Source: Candidatus Nanoarchaeia archaeon (lineage in GTDB: Archaea; Nanobdellota; Nanobdellia; SCGC-AAA011-G17; JACPNG01). Taken from it: a DNA stretch of 33,228 nucleotides. The position numbers and the translations under genes were made by a program. Positions 14,236-21,351 of the stretch are shown here, piece by piece. The stretch lies in the NCBI GenBank assembly GCA_028714375.1, contig JAQTMK010000001.1, forward strand, positions 348,835-382,062, in the 5' to 3' direction. The first letter of the stretch is position 1; every line of letters begins with the position of its first letter. The notes below the pieces were generated by a model that saw only the letters and a program-made list of their open reading frames with translations, was not told the DNA's origin and made no database searches.

Positions 14236-14946
14236 ATGGGATTATTAGTTAGCGAAAAAGATATAGTCATTCCAGGCCAGATTATAGCTGACGGAATGGA
14301 TTATCTTCCTGCGATGAACACCTATAGAGGAGAGAATAATATAATCTCTACAAGGGTTGGATTGATTAGGGTAGTGGGAAGATCAATAAAAGTAATTCCT
14401 CTTTCTGGAAGATATATTCCAAAAGCAGGAGACACAGTAATTGGTAGAATTACAGCTATGTCAACAGCAAGTTGGTTTGTTGATATTGGTTATGCATCAG
14501 AAGCAGGTATTTCTTTGAAAGATGCAACCTCAGAATTTATTGAAAGAGGAGCAGACCTAAGCCAATACTTTGATTTTGATGAATTGGTTGTTGCTAAAAT
14601 AACCAATGTTACAAAAACAAGATTGATTGATTTGACTGTAAAAGGACCAGGTTTAAGAAAATTAGTTGGTGGAAGAATTGTTAAAATAACATCAACAAAA
14701 GTTCCAAGAGTAATTGGGAAACAGGGTTCAATGATATCAGTGATAAAAAATGCAACAAATACAAGAATAATTGTTGGACAAAATGGATGGGTTTGGATTA
14801 GTGGTGAAAGTCCTGAAGAAATCCAGAGAGCTGCAGATGCAATCCAGATGATTGAGAGAGAAGCTCATACAGAAGGATTGACAGACAAAGTGGAAAAATT
14901 CCTAGGAGGCAAGAAAAATGACAGCAACATACAAGAAGAGAACTGA
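14236..14946 (+). CDS. rrp4: Exosome RNA-binding subunit Rrp4
   Basis: A 236-aa cap protein of the archaeal exosome. There are three parts: an N-terminal beta domain (1-60, 'VIPGQIIADGMDYLPAMNTYR'), an S1 RNA-binding domain (about 62-135, 'GDTVIGRITAMSTASWFVDIGYASEAGISL'), and a KH domain (about 140-205, 'RIVKITSTKVPRVIGKQGSMISVIKNATNTRIIVGQNGWVWI', GxxG as GKQG). It binds substrate RNA and threads it to the Rrp41/Rrp42 ring. A GGGAGG RBS precedes the ATG. The last 29 nt overlap rrp41. Confidence 0.96.
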   Translation: MGLLVSEKDIVIPGQIIADGMDYLPAMNTYRGENNIISTRVGLIRVVGRSIKVIPLSGRYIPKAGDTVIGRITAMSTASWFVDIGYASEAGISLKDATSEFIERGADLSQYFDFDELVVAKITNVTKTRLIDLTVKGPGLRKLVGGRIVKITSTKVPRVIGKQGSMISVIKNATNTRIIVGQNGWVWISGESPEEIQRAADAIQMIEREAHTEGLTDKVEKFLGGKKNDSNIQEEN

Positions 14947-15625
14947 TGGCAGAGCATTTGATGAGCCAAGACCTATGGAAGCAAAACTTGGAGTTGTTCC
15001 AAGAGCTGACGGATCTGCAATGTTTAAGGCAGGAAAATCAGTTGCAATAGCTGCAGTCCACGGTCCAAGACAGTTAAACCCTGCATTTATGAGAAATCCA
15101 AAAAAAGGAGTTCTGAGGGTTAATTATAACATGATGGCATTTTCAGGATCTGGAGAAAGAGTAAGACCAGGACCATCAAGAAGAAGCAAAGAAATTAATT
15201 TGGTTATAGAAAAAGCATTTGCTCCTGTTGTTGATTTAAGTGAAGTGCCAAACACTGCTGTAGATGTTTACATAGAATTGTTGCAGACAGATGCAGGAAC
15301 AAGATGTGCTGCAATAAACGCAACCGCACTTGCTTTGGCTGATGCAGGAATTAGCATGAAAGATATAATCTCTGCTATGGCTATGGGTAAAGTTCATGAC
15401 AAAATCTGTGTTGACCTTACAAAAGAAGAAGAAGACATGGAAGCAGTTGATATCCCTGTTGCAATGATGGGAAATTCAGGAAAAGTTACTTTGTTGCAGA
15501 TGGATGGAATTATTTCAAGAGAAGAAATTAAGGAAATTCTGAAAAAAGCAAGAGAAGCAACTTTGAAAGTTAAGGAAGTCCAGGAAAAAGCAATAAGGGA
15601 AAAGTACGGAGGTCAAAATGAATGA
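14918..15625 (+). CDS. rrp41: Exosome catalytic subunit Rrp41
   Basis: A 235-aa RNase PH-fold subunit carrying the phosphorolytic active site of the archaeal exosome, which degrades or tails RNA 3' ends. The start MTATYKKRTDGRAFDEPRPM contains the family 'R.DGR...E.RP' motif. Phosphate/RNA-binding residues appear in 'GSGERVRPGPSRRSKEI', and the active-site region is 'LLQTDAGTRCAAINATALALADAGI' with the catalytic Asp in 'EEDMEAVDIPVAMM'. GGAGGC eight nt before the ATG fixes the start inside rrp4. It overlaps rrp42 by 8 nt (ATGAATGA). Confidence 0.97.
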   Translation: MTATYKKRTDGRAFDEPRPMEAKLGVVPRADGSAMFKAGKSVAIAAVHGPRQLNPAFMRNPKKGVLRVNYNMMAFSGSGERVRPGPSRRSKEINLVIEKAFAPVVDLSEVPNTAVDVYIELLQTDAGTRCAAINATALALADAGISMKDIISAMAMGKVHDKICVDLTKEEEDMEAVDIPVAMMGNSGKVTLLQMDGIISREEIKEILKKAREATLKVKEVQEKAIREKYGGQNE

Positions 15626-16388
15626 AGACTACATTAGAAATTTGATTAAGAATCATAAAAGGCTTGACAACAGAAAATTGGATGAACACAGACCTATCAA
15701 GATAGAATACGGAATAAGTTCAAAATCTGCAGAAGGTTCTTCAAGAGTCAGAATCGGAAACACAGAAGTGGTATGTGGAGTCAAGTTTGATGTTGGTGAA
15801 CCATTCCCAGACAAACCTGATGAAGGAACAATAATGGTTAATGTTGAATTACTTCCATTAAGTTCTCCTGAGTTTGAGTCAGGACCACCAAGAGTGGATT
15901 CAATTGAACTTGCAAGAGTTGTTGACAGGGGAATCAGGGAAAGTAAAGCCATTGATTTCAAGAAACTATGCATAAAAGCTGGAGAAAAAGTATGGCTCGT
16001 ATTCATAGACATATATCCAATTAATGACAATGGTAACCTGTTTGATGCAGCTTCATTGGCAGCATTGGCAGCATTGAAGGATACAAAATACCCTAAATAT
16101 GATGAAAAAGCAGAAAAGATTATATATGAGGAAAGAACAAAAAATCCTTTACAGCTTGAAAAACATCCATTAGCAGTTACAGTAAATAAGGTCAATGGAA
16201 ACTTCCTGTTGGATCCAACAGATGAAGAAGAAAATGTCATTGACTCAAGATTGACTATTGCTATTTTGGAAGATAACACATTGTCTGCTTTGCAGAAAGG
16301 TGGAGATGAAGCTTTAACACCTGAAGACATAGACAAGATGATTGAAATGGCTCAGAAAGCAGCCAAGACATTAAGGGGCAAAATATGA
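15618..16388 (+). CDS. rrp42: Exosome structural subunit Rrp42
   Basis: A 256-aa RNase PH-fold partner of Rrp41; three Rrp41-Rrp42 dimers form the hexameric ring. Visible motifs are 'RLDNRKLDEHRPIKIEYGIS', 'GSSRVRIGNTEVVCGVKFDVGEPFPDKPDEGTIMVNVEL' and 'LVFIDIYPINDNGNLFDAASLAALAAL'. It lacks the catalytic residues of Rrp41, as is usual for Rrp42, and contributes RNA-binding Arg/Lys instead. GGAGGTCAAA precedes its ATG. It overlaps rpoK by ATGA. Confidence 0.97.
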   Translation: MNEDYIRNLIKNHKRLDNRKLDEHRPIKIEYGISSKSAEGSSRVRIGNTEVVCGVKFDVGEPFPDKPDEGTIMVNVELLPLSSPEFESGPPRVDSIELARVVDRGIRESKAIDFKKLCIKAGEKVWLVFIDIYPINDNGNLFDAASLAALAALKDTKYPKYDEKAEKIIYEERTKNPLQLEKHPLAVTVNKVNGNFLLDPTDEEENVIDSRLTIAILEDNTLSALQKGGDEALTPEDIDKMIEMAQKAAKTLRGKI

Positions 16389-16594
16389 ATAAGTATACAA
16401 AATACGAAAGAGCTAGAATAATTGGTGCAAGAGCATTGCAGTTGGCAATGGGTGCTCCAATGTTGGTTAAGTTAAAACCTGATGAATTGGAAAAAATAAA
16501 TTACAGTCCAATAGAGATTGCAAAAACAGAATATGTTCAGGGCATAATCCCAATAACAATCAGAAGACCTCTGCCAACAAAAACAAAGAGGTAG
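16385..16594 (+). CDS. rpoK: DNA-directed RNA polymerase subunit K
   Basis: A 69-aa orthologue of eukaryotic Rpb6 and bacterial omega, which clamps RpoA1 in the assembled polymerase. 'YTKYERARIIGARALQLAMGAPMLVKL' carries the universal 'T.YE...ARALQ...GA' motif, and the C-terminus 'IAKTEYVQGIIPITIRRPLP' is also family-typical. The length fits small archaeal forms. It is the last gene of the pop5 operon; the following 16594-16612 is T-rich (CTTTTTCTTTTTTT), a likely archaeal terminator. Confidence 0.96.
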   Translation: MNKYTKYERARIIGARALQLAMGAPMLVKLKPDELEKINYSPIEIAKTEYVQGIIPITIRRPLPTKTKR

Positions 16595-16612
16595 CTTTTT
16601 CTTTTTTTAATT
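16595..16612 (+). terminator. T-rich terminator after rpoK
   Basis: AGCTTTTTCTTTTTTTAA right after the rpoK stop, with no hairpin: the oligo-T type used by archaeal RNA polymerase. It ends the seven-gene operon before the enolase promoter. Confidence 0.45.
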
Positions 16613-16622
16613 TTTATAAACT

Positions 16623-16636
16623 AAAATCTTTATAAA
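16623..16636 (+). promoter_or_regulatory. TATA promoter of the enolase gene
   Basis: AAAATCTTTATAAA ends 22 nt before ATG 16659, indicating a leaderless transcript independent of the upstream operon. Confidence 0.55.
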
Positions 16637-16658
16637 TACTTAAATATAGATAATTCTG

Positions 16659-17789
16659 ATGATAGTAAAAAAAATAGAGGCAAAGAAAATTCTAAACTCC
16701 AAAAATCAGCCAGCCATAGAAATAACTGTAAATAATTTTTTTAAGGGATCTGCTCCTTTAGGTACTTCAAAAGGAAAACATGAGGTATCAGATTATGGAA
16801 GAAAAGGATTAGTCAATGCAATAAAGACAATAAAAAACAACAGGCATCTGATAAATAATAAATTTGACAGCTTTGAAGATTTAAGATATGTTGAAGAGAA
16901 ACTCCATGGACTTGGTGGGAACACAATTATTGCACTGGAATCTGCTTTGCTAAAGGCGATGTCCCAAAATGAAGTGTGGAGATTTCTTGATCCAAGGGCT
17001 TATAGCATTCCAAAACCATTGGGCAATGTCATTGGTGGAGGTTTGCATGTTAAGGGAAGTTCCCCAGACTTTCAGGAATTTCTTTTGATGCCGATGGCAG
17101 ATGAATTTTATAAGAATAAAAGAGCAATGGAATTAATTTACAATACAATAGGCAAAAAATTAAACTATCCCAAAAAAACAGCAGAGTCTGCATATTCTCC
17201 AAACTTGTCCAATATTGAAGTCATAAAATTAATTAAAAAAACAATTGAGGAACTTGAATATAATTTTGAATTTCCAGTACATTTGGGATTGGATGTTGCA
17301 TCAACCTCATTCTATAAAAATAAATTTTACAACTACAAGAATTTCTCAAAAGAAAATAAAATCCAAAAACTAAACAAACAGTCTCAGATAATCCACATGA
17401 ATACCTTGATTCAGGAGTTTGATTTAAGATATGTTGAAGATCCTTTATATGAAGAGGATTTTGAAGGATTTTCAAAAATAAAAGGTCCTTTGATTTGTGG
17501 TGATGACTTGATATGTACAGACCTTAAAAGATTGAAGAAAGCAAAAATAAATACAGTCATTGTAAAACCAAATCAGATTGGTTCTTTGATAAAAACAAAA
17601 GAACTTGTAGATTACTGCAAAAAAAATAACATAACACCAGTAATATCCCATCGTTCTGGAGAAACAAATGATGTTTTGATCACTCATCTTGCTGTTGCCT
17701 GGGAAATTCCTTTTATAAAAACCGGGATTATGGGCGAAGAAAGAAGAGCTAAATTAAGAGAATTAGTTAGAATAGAAAAAGAAATATGA
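16659..17789 (+). CDS. eno: Enolase, short and divergent
   Basis: A 376-aa protein (usual length about 410-430) for the 2-phosphoglycerate/PEP step of glycolysis. Catalytic and metal residues are kept: S37 loop (GTSKGKHE), H130 (GGGLH), E140 (FQEF), E176 (AESAYSPN, where most enolases have DEGGFAPN), D212, E260 (YVEDPLYEED), D282/D283 (GDDL), K303 (VKPNQIG), H331-R332 (SHRSGET) and K354 (KTG). The N-terminal 'ILNSKNQPAIEITV' replaces 'ILDSRGNPTVEV'. It is therefore probably active, but its loops are far from consensus. It abuts the rpsB stop with no spacer; linkage with uS2 is common in archaea. PEP synthase (partial) is at the window end. Confidence 0.88.
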   Translation: MIVKKIEAKKILNSKNQPAIEITVNNFFKGSAPLGTSKGKHEVSDYGRKGLVNAIKTIKNNRHLINNKFDSFEDLRYVEEKLHGLGGNTIIALESALLKAMSQNEVWRFLDPRAYSIPKPLGNVIGGGLHVKGSSPDFQEFLLMPMADEFYKNKRAMELIYNTIGKKLNYPKKTAESAYSPNLSNIEVIKLIKKTIEELEYNFEFPVHLGLDVASTSFYKNKFYNYKNFSKENKIQKLNKQSQIIHMNTLIQEFDLRYVEDPLYEEDFEGFSKIKGPLICGDDLICTDLKRLKKAKINTVIVKPNQIGSLIKTKELVDYCKKNNITPVISHRSGETNDVLITHLAVAWEIPFIKTGIMGEERRAKLRELVRIEKEI

Positions 17790-18428
17790 TTATTCTTCAG
17801 AAGAAAATTCTTCAAAGTTTGCTTTGAATTCAGAATCGTCTTTAATATCCCCTCTTAGTTTAAGATAATCTCTTGCTAAGATGTAGAAAAATAAAGCTAA
17901 ACTTTTTCTTCCTTTGTTGTTGCATGGGATAACCAAATCAACATTGTTTGATTCGTTGTTAGTATCACATAAAGCAACAATTGGTATTCCAGCTTTGATA
18001 GCATCTTTGATAGCATTCTTGTCTGGCCATGGATCAGAAACAAGCAAGACTTTTACTTCTTTGAAACTGTCTAAACTTGGGTTTGTTAAAATTCCAGGAG
18101 GATATCTTCCTGCGTAAACATTCATTCCTGTTAATTTGGCACACATTCTTGAAGGTCTGTATCCATTTTCCCTTCTGCATGCAATCATTATTTCTTCAGG
18201 TTTGAATCTTGATAAAAATTTAGTAGCAACAGAAATTCTGTCGTTTATTTTTTGAACATTTAAAACAGCAAGTCCATCAGGTCTTGTTTTGTAGATAAAC
18301 TGTTCCATGTATTTGGATTTGTATTTAGTTCCAATGTGCAGTCCTACTTTTAGATACTGATCCAATGGAACCAATAAGTTTTCAGCTTTCTGTTCCTCAT
18401 CAATTATTTCTGGTTGTTTTGTAATCAT
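17790..18428 (-). CDS. rps2: 30S ribosomal protein uS2
   Basis: A 212-aa archaeal uS2 of the small subunit. 'YLKVGLHIGTKYKSKYMEQFIYKTRPDGLAVLNVQKINDRI' and 'GRYPPGILTNPSL' are diagnostic of the archaeal/eukaryotic SA/S2 type, as is 'PWPDKNAIKDAIKAGIPIVALCDTNN'. The Glu-rich C-terminus is short. The ATG overlaps the uL11 stop (ATGA), so it is the last gene of secE-spt5-rpl11-rps2. Its stop codon is directly next to the enolase stop on the other strand (no intergenic base). Confidence 0.96.
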   Translation of the reverse strand: MITKQPEIIDEEQKAENLLVPLDQYLKVGLHIGTKYKSKYMEQFIYKTRPDGLAVLNVQKINDRISVATKFLSRFKPEEIMIACRRENGYRPSRMCAKLTGMNVYAGRYPPGILTNPSLDSFKEVKVLLVSDPWPDKNAIKDAIKAGIPIVALCDTNNESNNVDLVIPCNNKGRKSLALFFYILARDYLKLRGDIKDDSEFKANFEEFSSEE

Positions 18429-19147
18429 TTTTTCTTACCTGCTTCTTTTTTAGGTGCAGCTTCTTTCTTGGCAGCAACAGCTGGTGTTGCAGCAGTAGCC
18501 GGAGCAGCTCCAGCAGCCGGAGCAGCAGCTTCACCCTCTTTAGGTGCAGCTTCTTCCTTCTTCTCTTTAGTCTTTGCTTTTTCAACTAAAGGTGCCATCT
18601 TTTTCTGATATTCTTTTAAATCATCATTTAATCTTTTTGATTTTTCAGCATCATGACTTTCTTTTCCTTCTTTGATTAATTTGTCATATTTTCCTTCATC
18701 AAGTTCTTTGCTGATTTCCACTGATGGTTTTCCTTCAACTAAAACTCCCATAGCATTACATGATCCCACCACAGTTTTAACAGCAGATTTTAAATCTCTT
18801 ACAAACATAGATCCGATTTTCATCTTCGCAACTTTAATACATTGCTCAATAGAAACATTAGCGACTTTTTCCAGATGTGGAATGCCTGCTCCTTTTTCTA
18901 TTCCAGCTTCTTTTTTAATCAATTGTGAAACTGGAGGAGTTCCTATTTCAATATCATATGCTTTGGTTTCAGTTTCAACAGTAACAATTACAGGAACTTT
19001 CATTCCTTTGAAAGCCTGAGTCTTCTCATTAATCTTATCAACAATTTCTTTTATGTTTACTTTGAAAGAACCAAGTGCAGGTCCCAAAGGAGGTGCTGCA
19101 GTTGCTTTTCCACCCTCAATCAAAATTTCAACTTTTTCCTTACTCAT
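18425..19147 (-). CDS. rpl11: 50S ribosomal protein uL11 with long Ala/Lys tail
   Basis: A 240-aa protein; residues 1 to about 160 are a normal archaeal uL11 of the GTPase-associated centre (VEILIEGGKATAAPPLGPAL, with the Pro-rich N-terminal motif that binds 23S rRNA and factors). The remaining 75-80 residues are unusual: a charged helix (KSKRLNDDLKEYQKKMAPL) followed by an Ala/Pro-rich stretch (EAAAPAAGAAPATAATPAVA) and a basic Lys-rich end (KKEAAPKKEAGKKK). The Ala-rich part looks like the flexible hinge of the P1/L12 stalk proteins. uL1, uL10 and L12, which usually follow uL11, are missing at this place. It overlaps spt5 by 8 nt. Confidence 0.94.
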   Translation of the reverse strand: MSKEKVEILIEGGKATAAPPLGPALGSFKVNIKEIVDKINEKTQAFKGMKVPVIVTVETETKAYDIEIGTPPVSQLIKKEAGIEKGAGIPHLEKVANVSIEQCIKVAKMKIGSMFVRDLKSAVKTVVGSCNAMGVLVEGKPSVEISKELDEGKYDKLIKEGKESHDAEKSKRLNDDLKEYQKKMAPLVEKAKTKEKKEEAAPKEGEAAAPAAGAAPATAATPAVAAKKEAAPKKEAGKKK

Positions 19148-19616
19148 TTTCTTCTACTTCCTCTTCATCGCTGTCACGCCTGATTACCTTTACAGCATCT
19201 ATTTTTAAAGTCATCGGTATTGGAACAGCAGCTTCTAGTAATTCTAAGACAACCTCTTCTTTTGTTTCGTCTATTCTTGTTACTTTTGCTTTTTCTCTTT
19301 TGAATGGACCAGAGATAATTTCAACAATATCTCCTTTTTGAATATTAACTTCCTGTTTTCCCTGCTCTAACATATGGCCTATTTCGTCATAGCTTACTTC
19401 ATTAGGCAATAATCCTTTTGAATAAGGAACTCCTTTGAATGATTCTTCAGCAGTCTGTCTGTCTTTTGCTTCTATGAAAATATATCCTCTTAATCCGTGA
19501 GGTCTTATTACAGCGTAAACATCTAATCCTTTCTTTGCTGCATTTCCAGATACAAAATCCAAAACCTGATCTTCCCTGTTTGCAGTTGTTCTTAATGCGA
19601 ATATTTTAGATTCCAT
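19140..19616 (-). CDS. spt5: Transcription elongation factor Spt5 (NusG family)
   Basis: A 158-aa factor that binds the RNA polymerase clamp and keeps it closed (with Spt4). The NGN domain is at about 1-85 (MESKIFALRTTANREDQVLD, 'HGLRGYIFIEA' and 'VPYSKGLLPNEV') and the KOW domain at about 90-140 (VNIQKGDIVEIISGPFKREK). An acidic tail (DSDEEEVEENE) is extra. Gene order secE-spt5-uL11 is standard. It starts 2 nt after the secE stop. Confidence 0.95.
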   Translation of the reverse strand: MESKIFALRTTANREDQVLDFVSGNAAKKGLDVYAVIRPHGLRGYIFIEAKDRQTAEESFKGVPYSKGLLPNEVSYDEIGHMLEQGKQEVNIQKGDIVEIISGPFKREKAKVTRIDETKEEVVLELLEAAVPIPMTLKIDAVKVIRRDSDEEEVEENE

Positions 19617-19617
19617 T

Positions 19618-19797
19618 TTATTTTAAAGCCATTTGTGCGATTATACTTATGATAAATCCAACTACTCCGATTATGGCAATACCAATGCTTGTAACCTTCA
19701 CAATAGCCATATATTCTGTTTTTGAAGGCTTTTTTGTTATTTGAAACACCCTCTTACATTCCTGTAAAAAAGATGTAAATCTAGTCATTATATTCAT
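19618..19797 (-). CDS. secE: Preprotein translocase SecE (Sec61 gamma)
   Basis: A 59-aa protein, the gamma subunit of the Sec channel. The sequence MNIMTRFTSFLQECKRVFQI then TKKPSKTEYMAIVKVTSIGI has the conserved amphipathic helix with 'ECKRV...TKKPSKTEY' typical of archaeal SecE, followed by a single TM helix (IGIAIIGVVGFIISIIAQMAL). A second possible ATG lies three codons in (19788). A TATA box at 19820-19827 is 23-30 nt before the start. It heads the secE-spt5-rpl11-rps2 operon; its partner Sec61 beta is at 2598. Confidence 0.93.
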   Translation of the reverse strand: MNIMTRFTSFLQECKRVFQITKKPSKTEYMAIVKVTSIGIAIIGVVGFIISIIAQMALK

Positions 19798-19819
19798 GTG
19801 TAGGAGTGAAAAATAAGGC

Positions 19820-19827
19820 TTTATAAA
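19820..19827 (-). promoter_or_regulatory. TATA box of the secE operon
   Basis: TTTATAAA with upstream AAAGG on the minus strand, 23 nt or more before ATG 19797; leaderless start for the whole four-gene operon. Confidence 0.6.
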
Positions 19828-19853
19828 CCTTTTGATTAGATTTTTTAGAAAGA

Positions 19854-19861
19854 TTTTTATA
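19854..19861 (+). promoter_or_regulatory. TATA box of the 116-aa membrane protein
   Basis: TTTTTATA is 23-30 nt before ATG 19884, back to back with the secE promoter. Confidence 0.45.
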
Positions 19862-19883
19862 GGTTAAAAAGATGTAAGTTTAT

Positions 19884-20234
19884 ATGAAATTTAAAAAAGA
19901 GGGAAGATCTAATCCAAAAATCAGGCCAGCATCTATAATAATTCTGGTTTTGGTTGTTGCTCAGGCTTTTAGTTGGTATATGATCTTTGATATGAAGTCT
20001 AAGCAGCAGGGAATTATTGATGAAACAATCACTGGCTGGAAGCTTAAATGTTCTCAAATAGAGGTTGCTGAAAAAAGTTATAATTTTAATTCCTGTGATG
20101 CTCCTTCTTGTACAGATATTTCTGCAGGAATTCAAAAATGTGTCTGTTCAGATGATCCTAAAAAGATTTATTTAACTAGATGCATCGAAGCAACAAAAGT
20201 TATTCCTGTAGTTTATACAAACGGAACAGAATAA
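19884..20234 (+). CDS. Small Cys-rich single-pass membrane protein
   Basis: A 116-aa protein. A basic N-terminus (MKFKKEGRSNPKIRP) is followed by one TM helix (ASIIILVLVVAQAFSWYMIF, about 16-35), leaving a polar C-terminal domain outside by the positive-inside rule. That domain has six cysteines in a tight span (C56, C70, C75, then CVC and RC), including SCDAPSC and KCVCSDD, suggesting disulfides or a small metal site. No family recognised. It has its own promoter and is divergent from secE; its 3' end faces a hairpin-terminated minus-strand operon. Confidence 0.65.
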   Translation: MKFKKEGRSNPKIRPASIIILVLVVAQAFSWYMIFDMKSKQQGIIDETITGWKLKCSQIEVAEKSYNFNSCDAPSCTDISAGIQKCVCSDDPKKIYLTRCIEATKVIPVVYTNGTE

Positions 20235-20264
20235 GTTATATATGTATATATTTAATAATTAAAA

Positions 20265-20288
20265 AAACCAGAGAAATCTCCCTGGTTT
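20265..20288 (-). terminator. Hairpin terminator with T-tract
   Basis: AAACCAG (20265-20271) pairs with CTGGTTT (20282-20288) around a 10-nt loop that can add AGA/TCT. On the minus strand it is followed by TTTTAATTATT. It lies 31 nt after the stop of the 127-aa gene. Confidence 0.65.
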
Positions 20289-20319
20289 AAAAATTTGAGG
20301 TTTGGCTAAGAACACACAT

Positions 20320-20703
20320 TTATAGTTCACTTAGTTCATCAAGGAATTCTTTTACAGGCTCATTGATGCTGGTTATTTCTTCAAGGTGATGAACAAAATA
20401 GTTCATTACAAGTTCCATCGGTAAAATCGGTTTTTGTGTTGTTAAAACTCTTTGGAATTGGTCTATAAAGGAAGATGTTGTTACAATGATTACCACAGAA
20501 GAATTAACCATTTTTTCCCCAAATGTCTCAAATTTTTCCATTAATTTTTTGCTTAATTCCTCGAACAAATCTATTGGGATTATCTTACCATAAAAATTGC
20601 AGATTTTTCCTGATTCTTTCTTTTTTTTGAGATAATTCTCAAGGTCTTGTTTTTCTAGAACTAAAGCAATCTCCAATGAATTATTAGATTTTAGAATATC
20701 CAT
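20320..20703 (-). CDS. Hypothetical soluble protein (127 aa)
   Basis: No recognised family. It is a mostly helical, charged protein (EKQDLENYLKKKKESGKI, EELSKKLMEKFETFGEKM) with a hydrophobic strand-like segment (SSVVIIVTTSSF) in the middle and an acidic C-terminus (EPVKEFLDELSEL). There is no TM helix. AAAGGAG seven nt before the ATG is a strong RBS. It is the second gene of a two-gene minus-strand unit that starts behind ftsZ at the duplicated cassette and ends at a hairpin terminator. Confidence 0.6.
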   Translation of the reverse strand: MDILKSNNSLEIALVLEKQDLENYLKKKKESGKICNFYGKIIPIDLFEELSKKLMEKFETFGEKMVNSSVVIIVTTSSFIDQFQRVLTTQKPILPMELVMNYFVHHLEEITSINEPVKEFLDELSEL

Positions 20704-20760
20704 CTTTTCTCCTTTACGAATACTTACTACGTTTTTTATTGATATAAACCAATCTTTTTG

Positions 20761-21222
20761 TTAAATTTTTCTCCGTTTGCCAATAAACTTCTTTTCCCGA
20801 ATTTTTCTTTTTTGTTCAGCCCTTTGGTTCAAGTATACCGGATGTTTATATTCGCAGATTTTCTTGGCATTTTCTTCACTGGAATCTAGACCTTTTTTCT
20901 TCAATTCTTCTTTGGTAATATCCAGTTGATAGTCCCAAATCTCCCTCTCTACTTCTTCTCTCTCCCTTTTAGTCATAACAAGAGATCCATCTCTATCTAT
21001 TTGAAATCTGGGACAAACCATAAATTTATAATATCCAAATATCTGAAATGATACACTCCTCCTTATCATTTCTTCAGGAGTTTTTCTTCTAAAGGTATCA
21101 ATCAGTTGAGGAAGAACTGGGATAAAGTCTTTGTTAAAAAATTTTACAATGATGAAATCTGCTACAGCAATGCTCACGATAACTAACAAAACAATTCCAA
21201 TCAAGACGATTACAAAAATCAT
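20761..21222 (-). CDS. Hypothetical single-pass membrane protein with basic cytoplasmic tail
   Basis: 153 aa when started at ATG 21222, which has AAGGAG six nt upstream. A longer TTG-started frame to 21264 would run into the repeated non-coding cassette, whose other copy is not coding, so I reject it. Residues 1-28 are a long TM segment (MIFVIVLIGIVLLVIVSIAV ADFIIV). The rest is hydrophilic, with an RRKTPEEMIRRSV region, a Glu/Lys coiled-coil-like stretch (KREREEVEREIWDYQLDITKEEL in two halves) and a Lys/Arg-rich end (KRKIREKKFIGKRRKI) that could bind nucleic acid. The family is unknown. It sits 58 nt before the 127-aa gene. Confidence 0.6.
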   Translation of the reverse strand: MIFVIVLIGIVLLVIVSIAVADFIIVKFFNKDFIPVLPQLIDTFRRKTPEEMIRRSVSFQIFGYYKFMVCPRFQIDRDGSLVMTKREREEVEREIWDYQLDITKEELKKKGLDSSEENAKKICEYKHPVYLNQRAEQKRKIREKKFIGKRRKI

Positions 21223-21237
21223 AGTTTTCTCCTTCTG

Positions 21238-21351
21238 AGGTTTTCCCTTAGTTTTAGAATTCAAAACACAGAACTAACTAAAGGAAATCACCTCTAAATT
21301 TACGTTAAAAACAACAAAGAAAACCAATAAAATTAATATTTAAACCTATCT
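21238..21351 (-). repeat. 114-bp duplicated non-coding cassette, copy A (behind ftsZ)
   Basis: It matches 25278-25391 in order and spacing: 73 identical bp (21238-21310), a 9-bp block that differs (21311-21319), then 32 identical bp (21320-21351). It begins within the ftsZ stop codon and runs to the RBS area of the next minus-strand gene. Within it are a TATA-like TTTAAATATT (about 21336-21345), a Shine-Dalgarno-like GAGGTGA with no start codon at the right distance, and an imperfect inverted repeat (CCTTAGTT 21246-21253 with AACTAAAGG 21276-21284). It is probably a shared promoter plus leader, or a small mobile element. Confidence 0.85.

Noticed and set aside
15653..16336. 227-aa minus-strand frame opposite rrp42
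   Set aside because: Ser/Phe-rich shadow of a strongly coding gene, with no promoter or RBS.
18414..19341. Plus-strand frames opposite uL11 and Spt5
   Set aside because: Mirror frames of ribosomal genes; Ala/Ser-rich composition reflects the opposite strand.
21223..21264. TTG start extending the membrane protein upstream
   Set aside because: The extra codons lie largely in the duplicated cassette, which is non-coding in its other copy; ATG 21222 has its own AAGGAG.
21238..21351. Insertion sequence or MITE with terminal repeats
   Set aside because: No clear target duplications or terminal inverted repeats at the edges and no transposase; kept only as a duplicated cassette.
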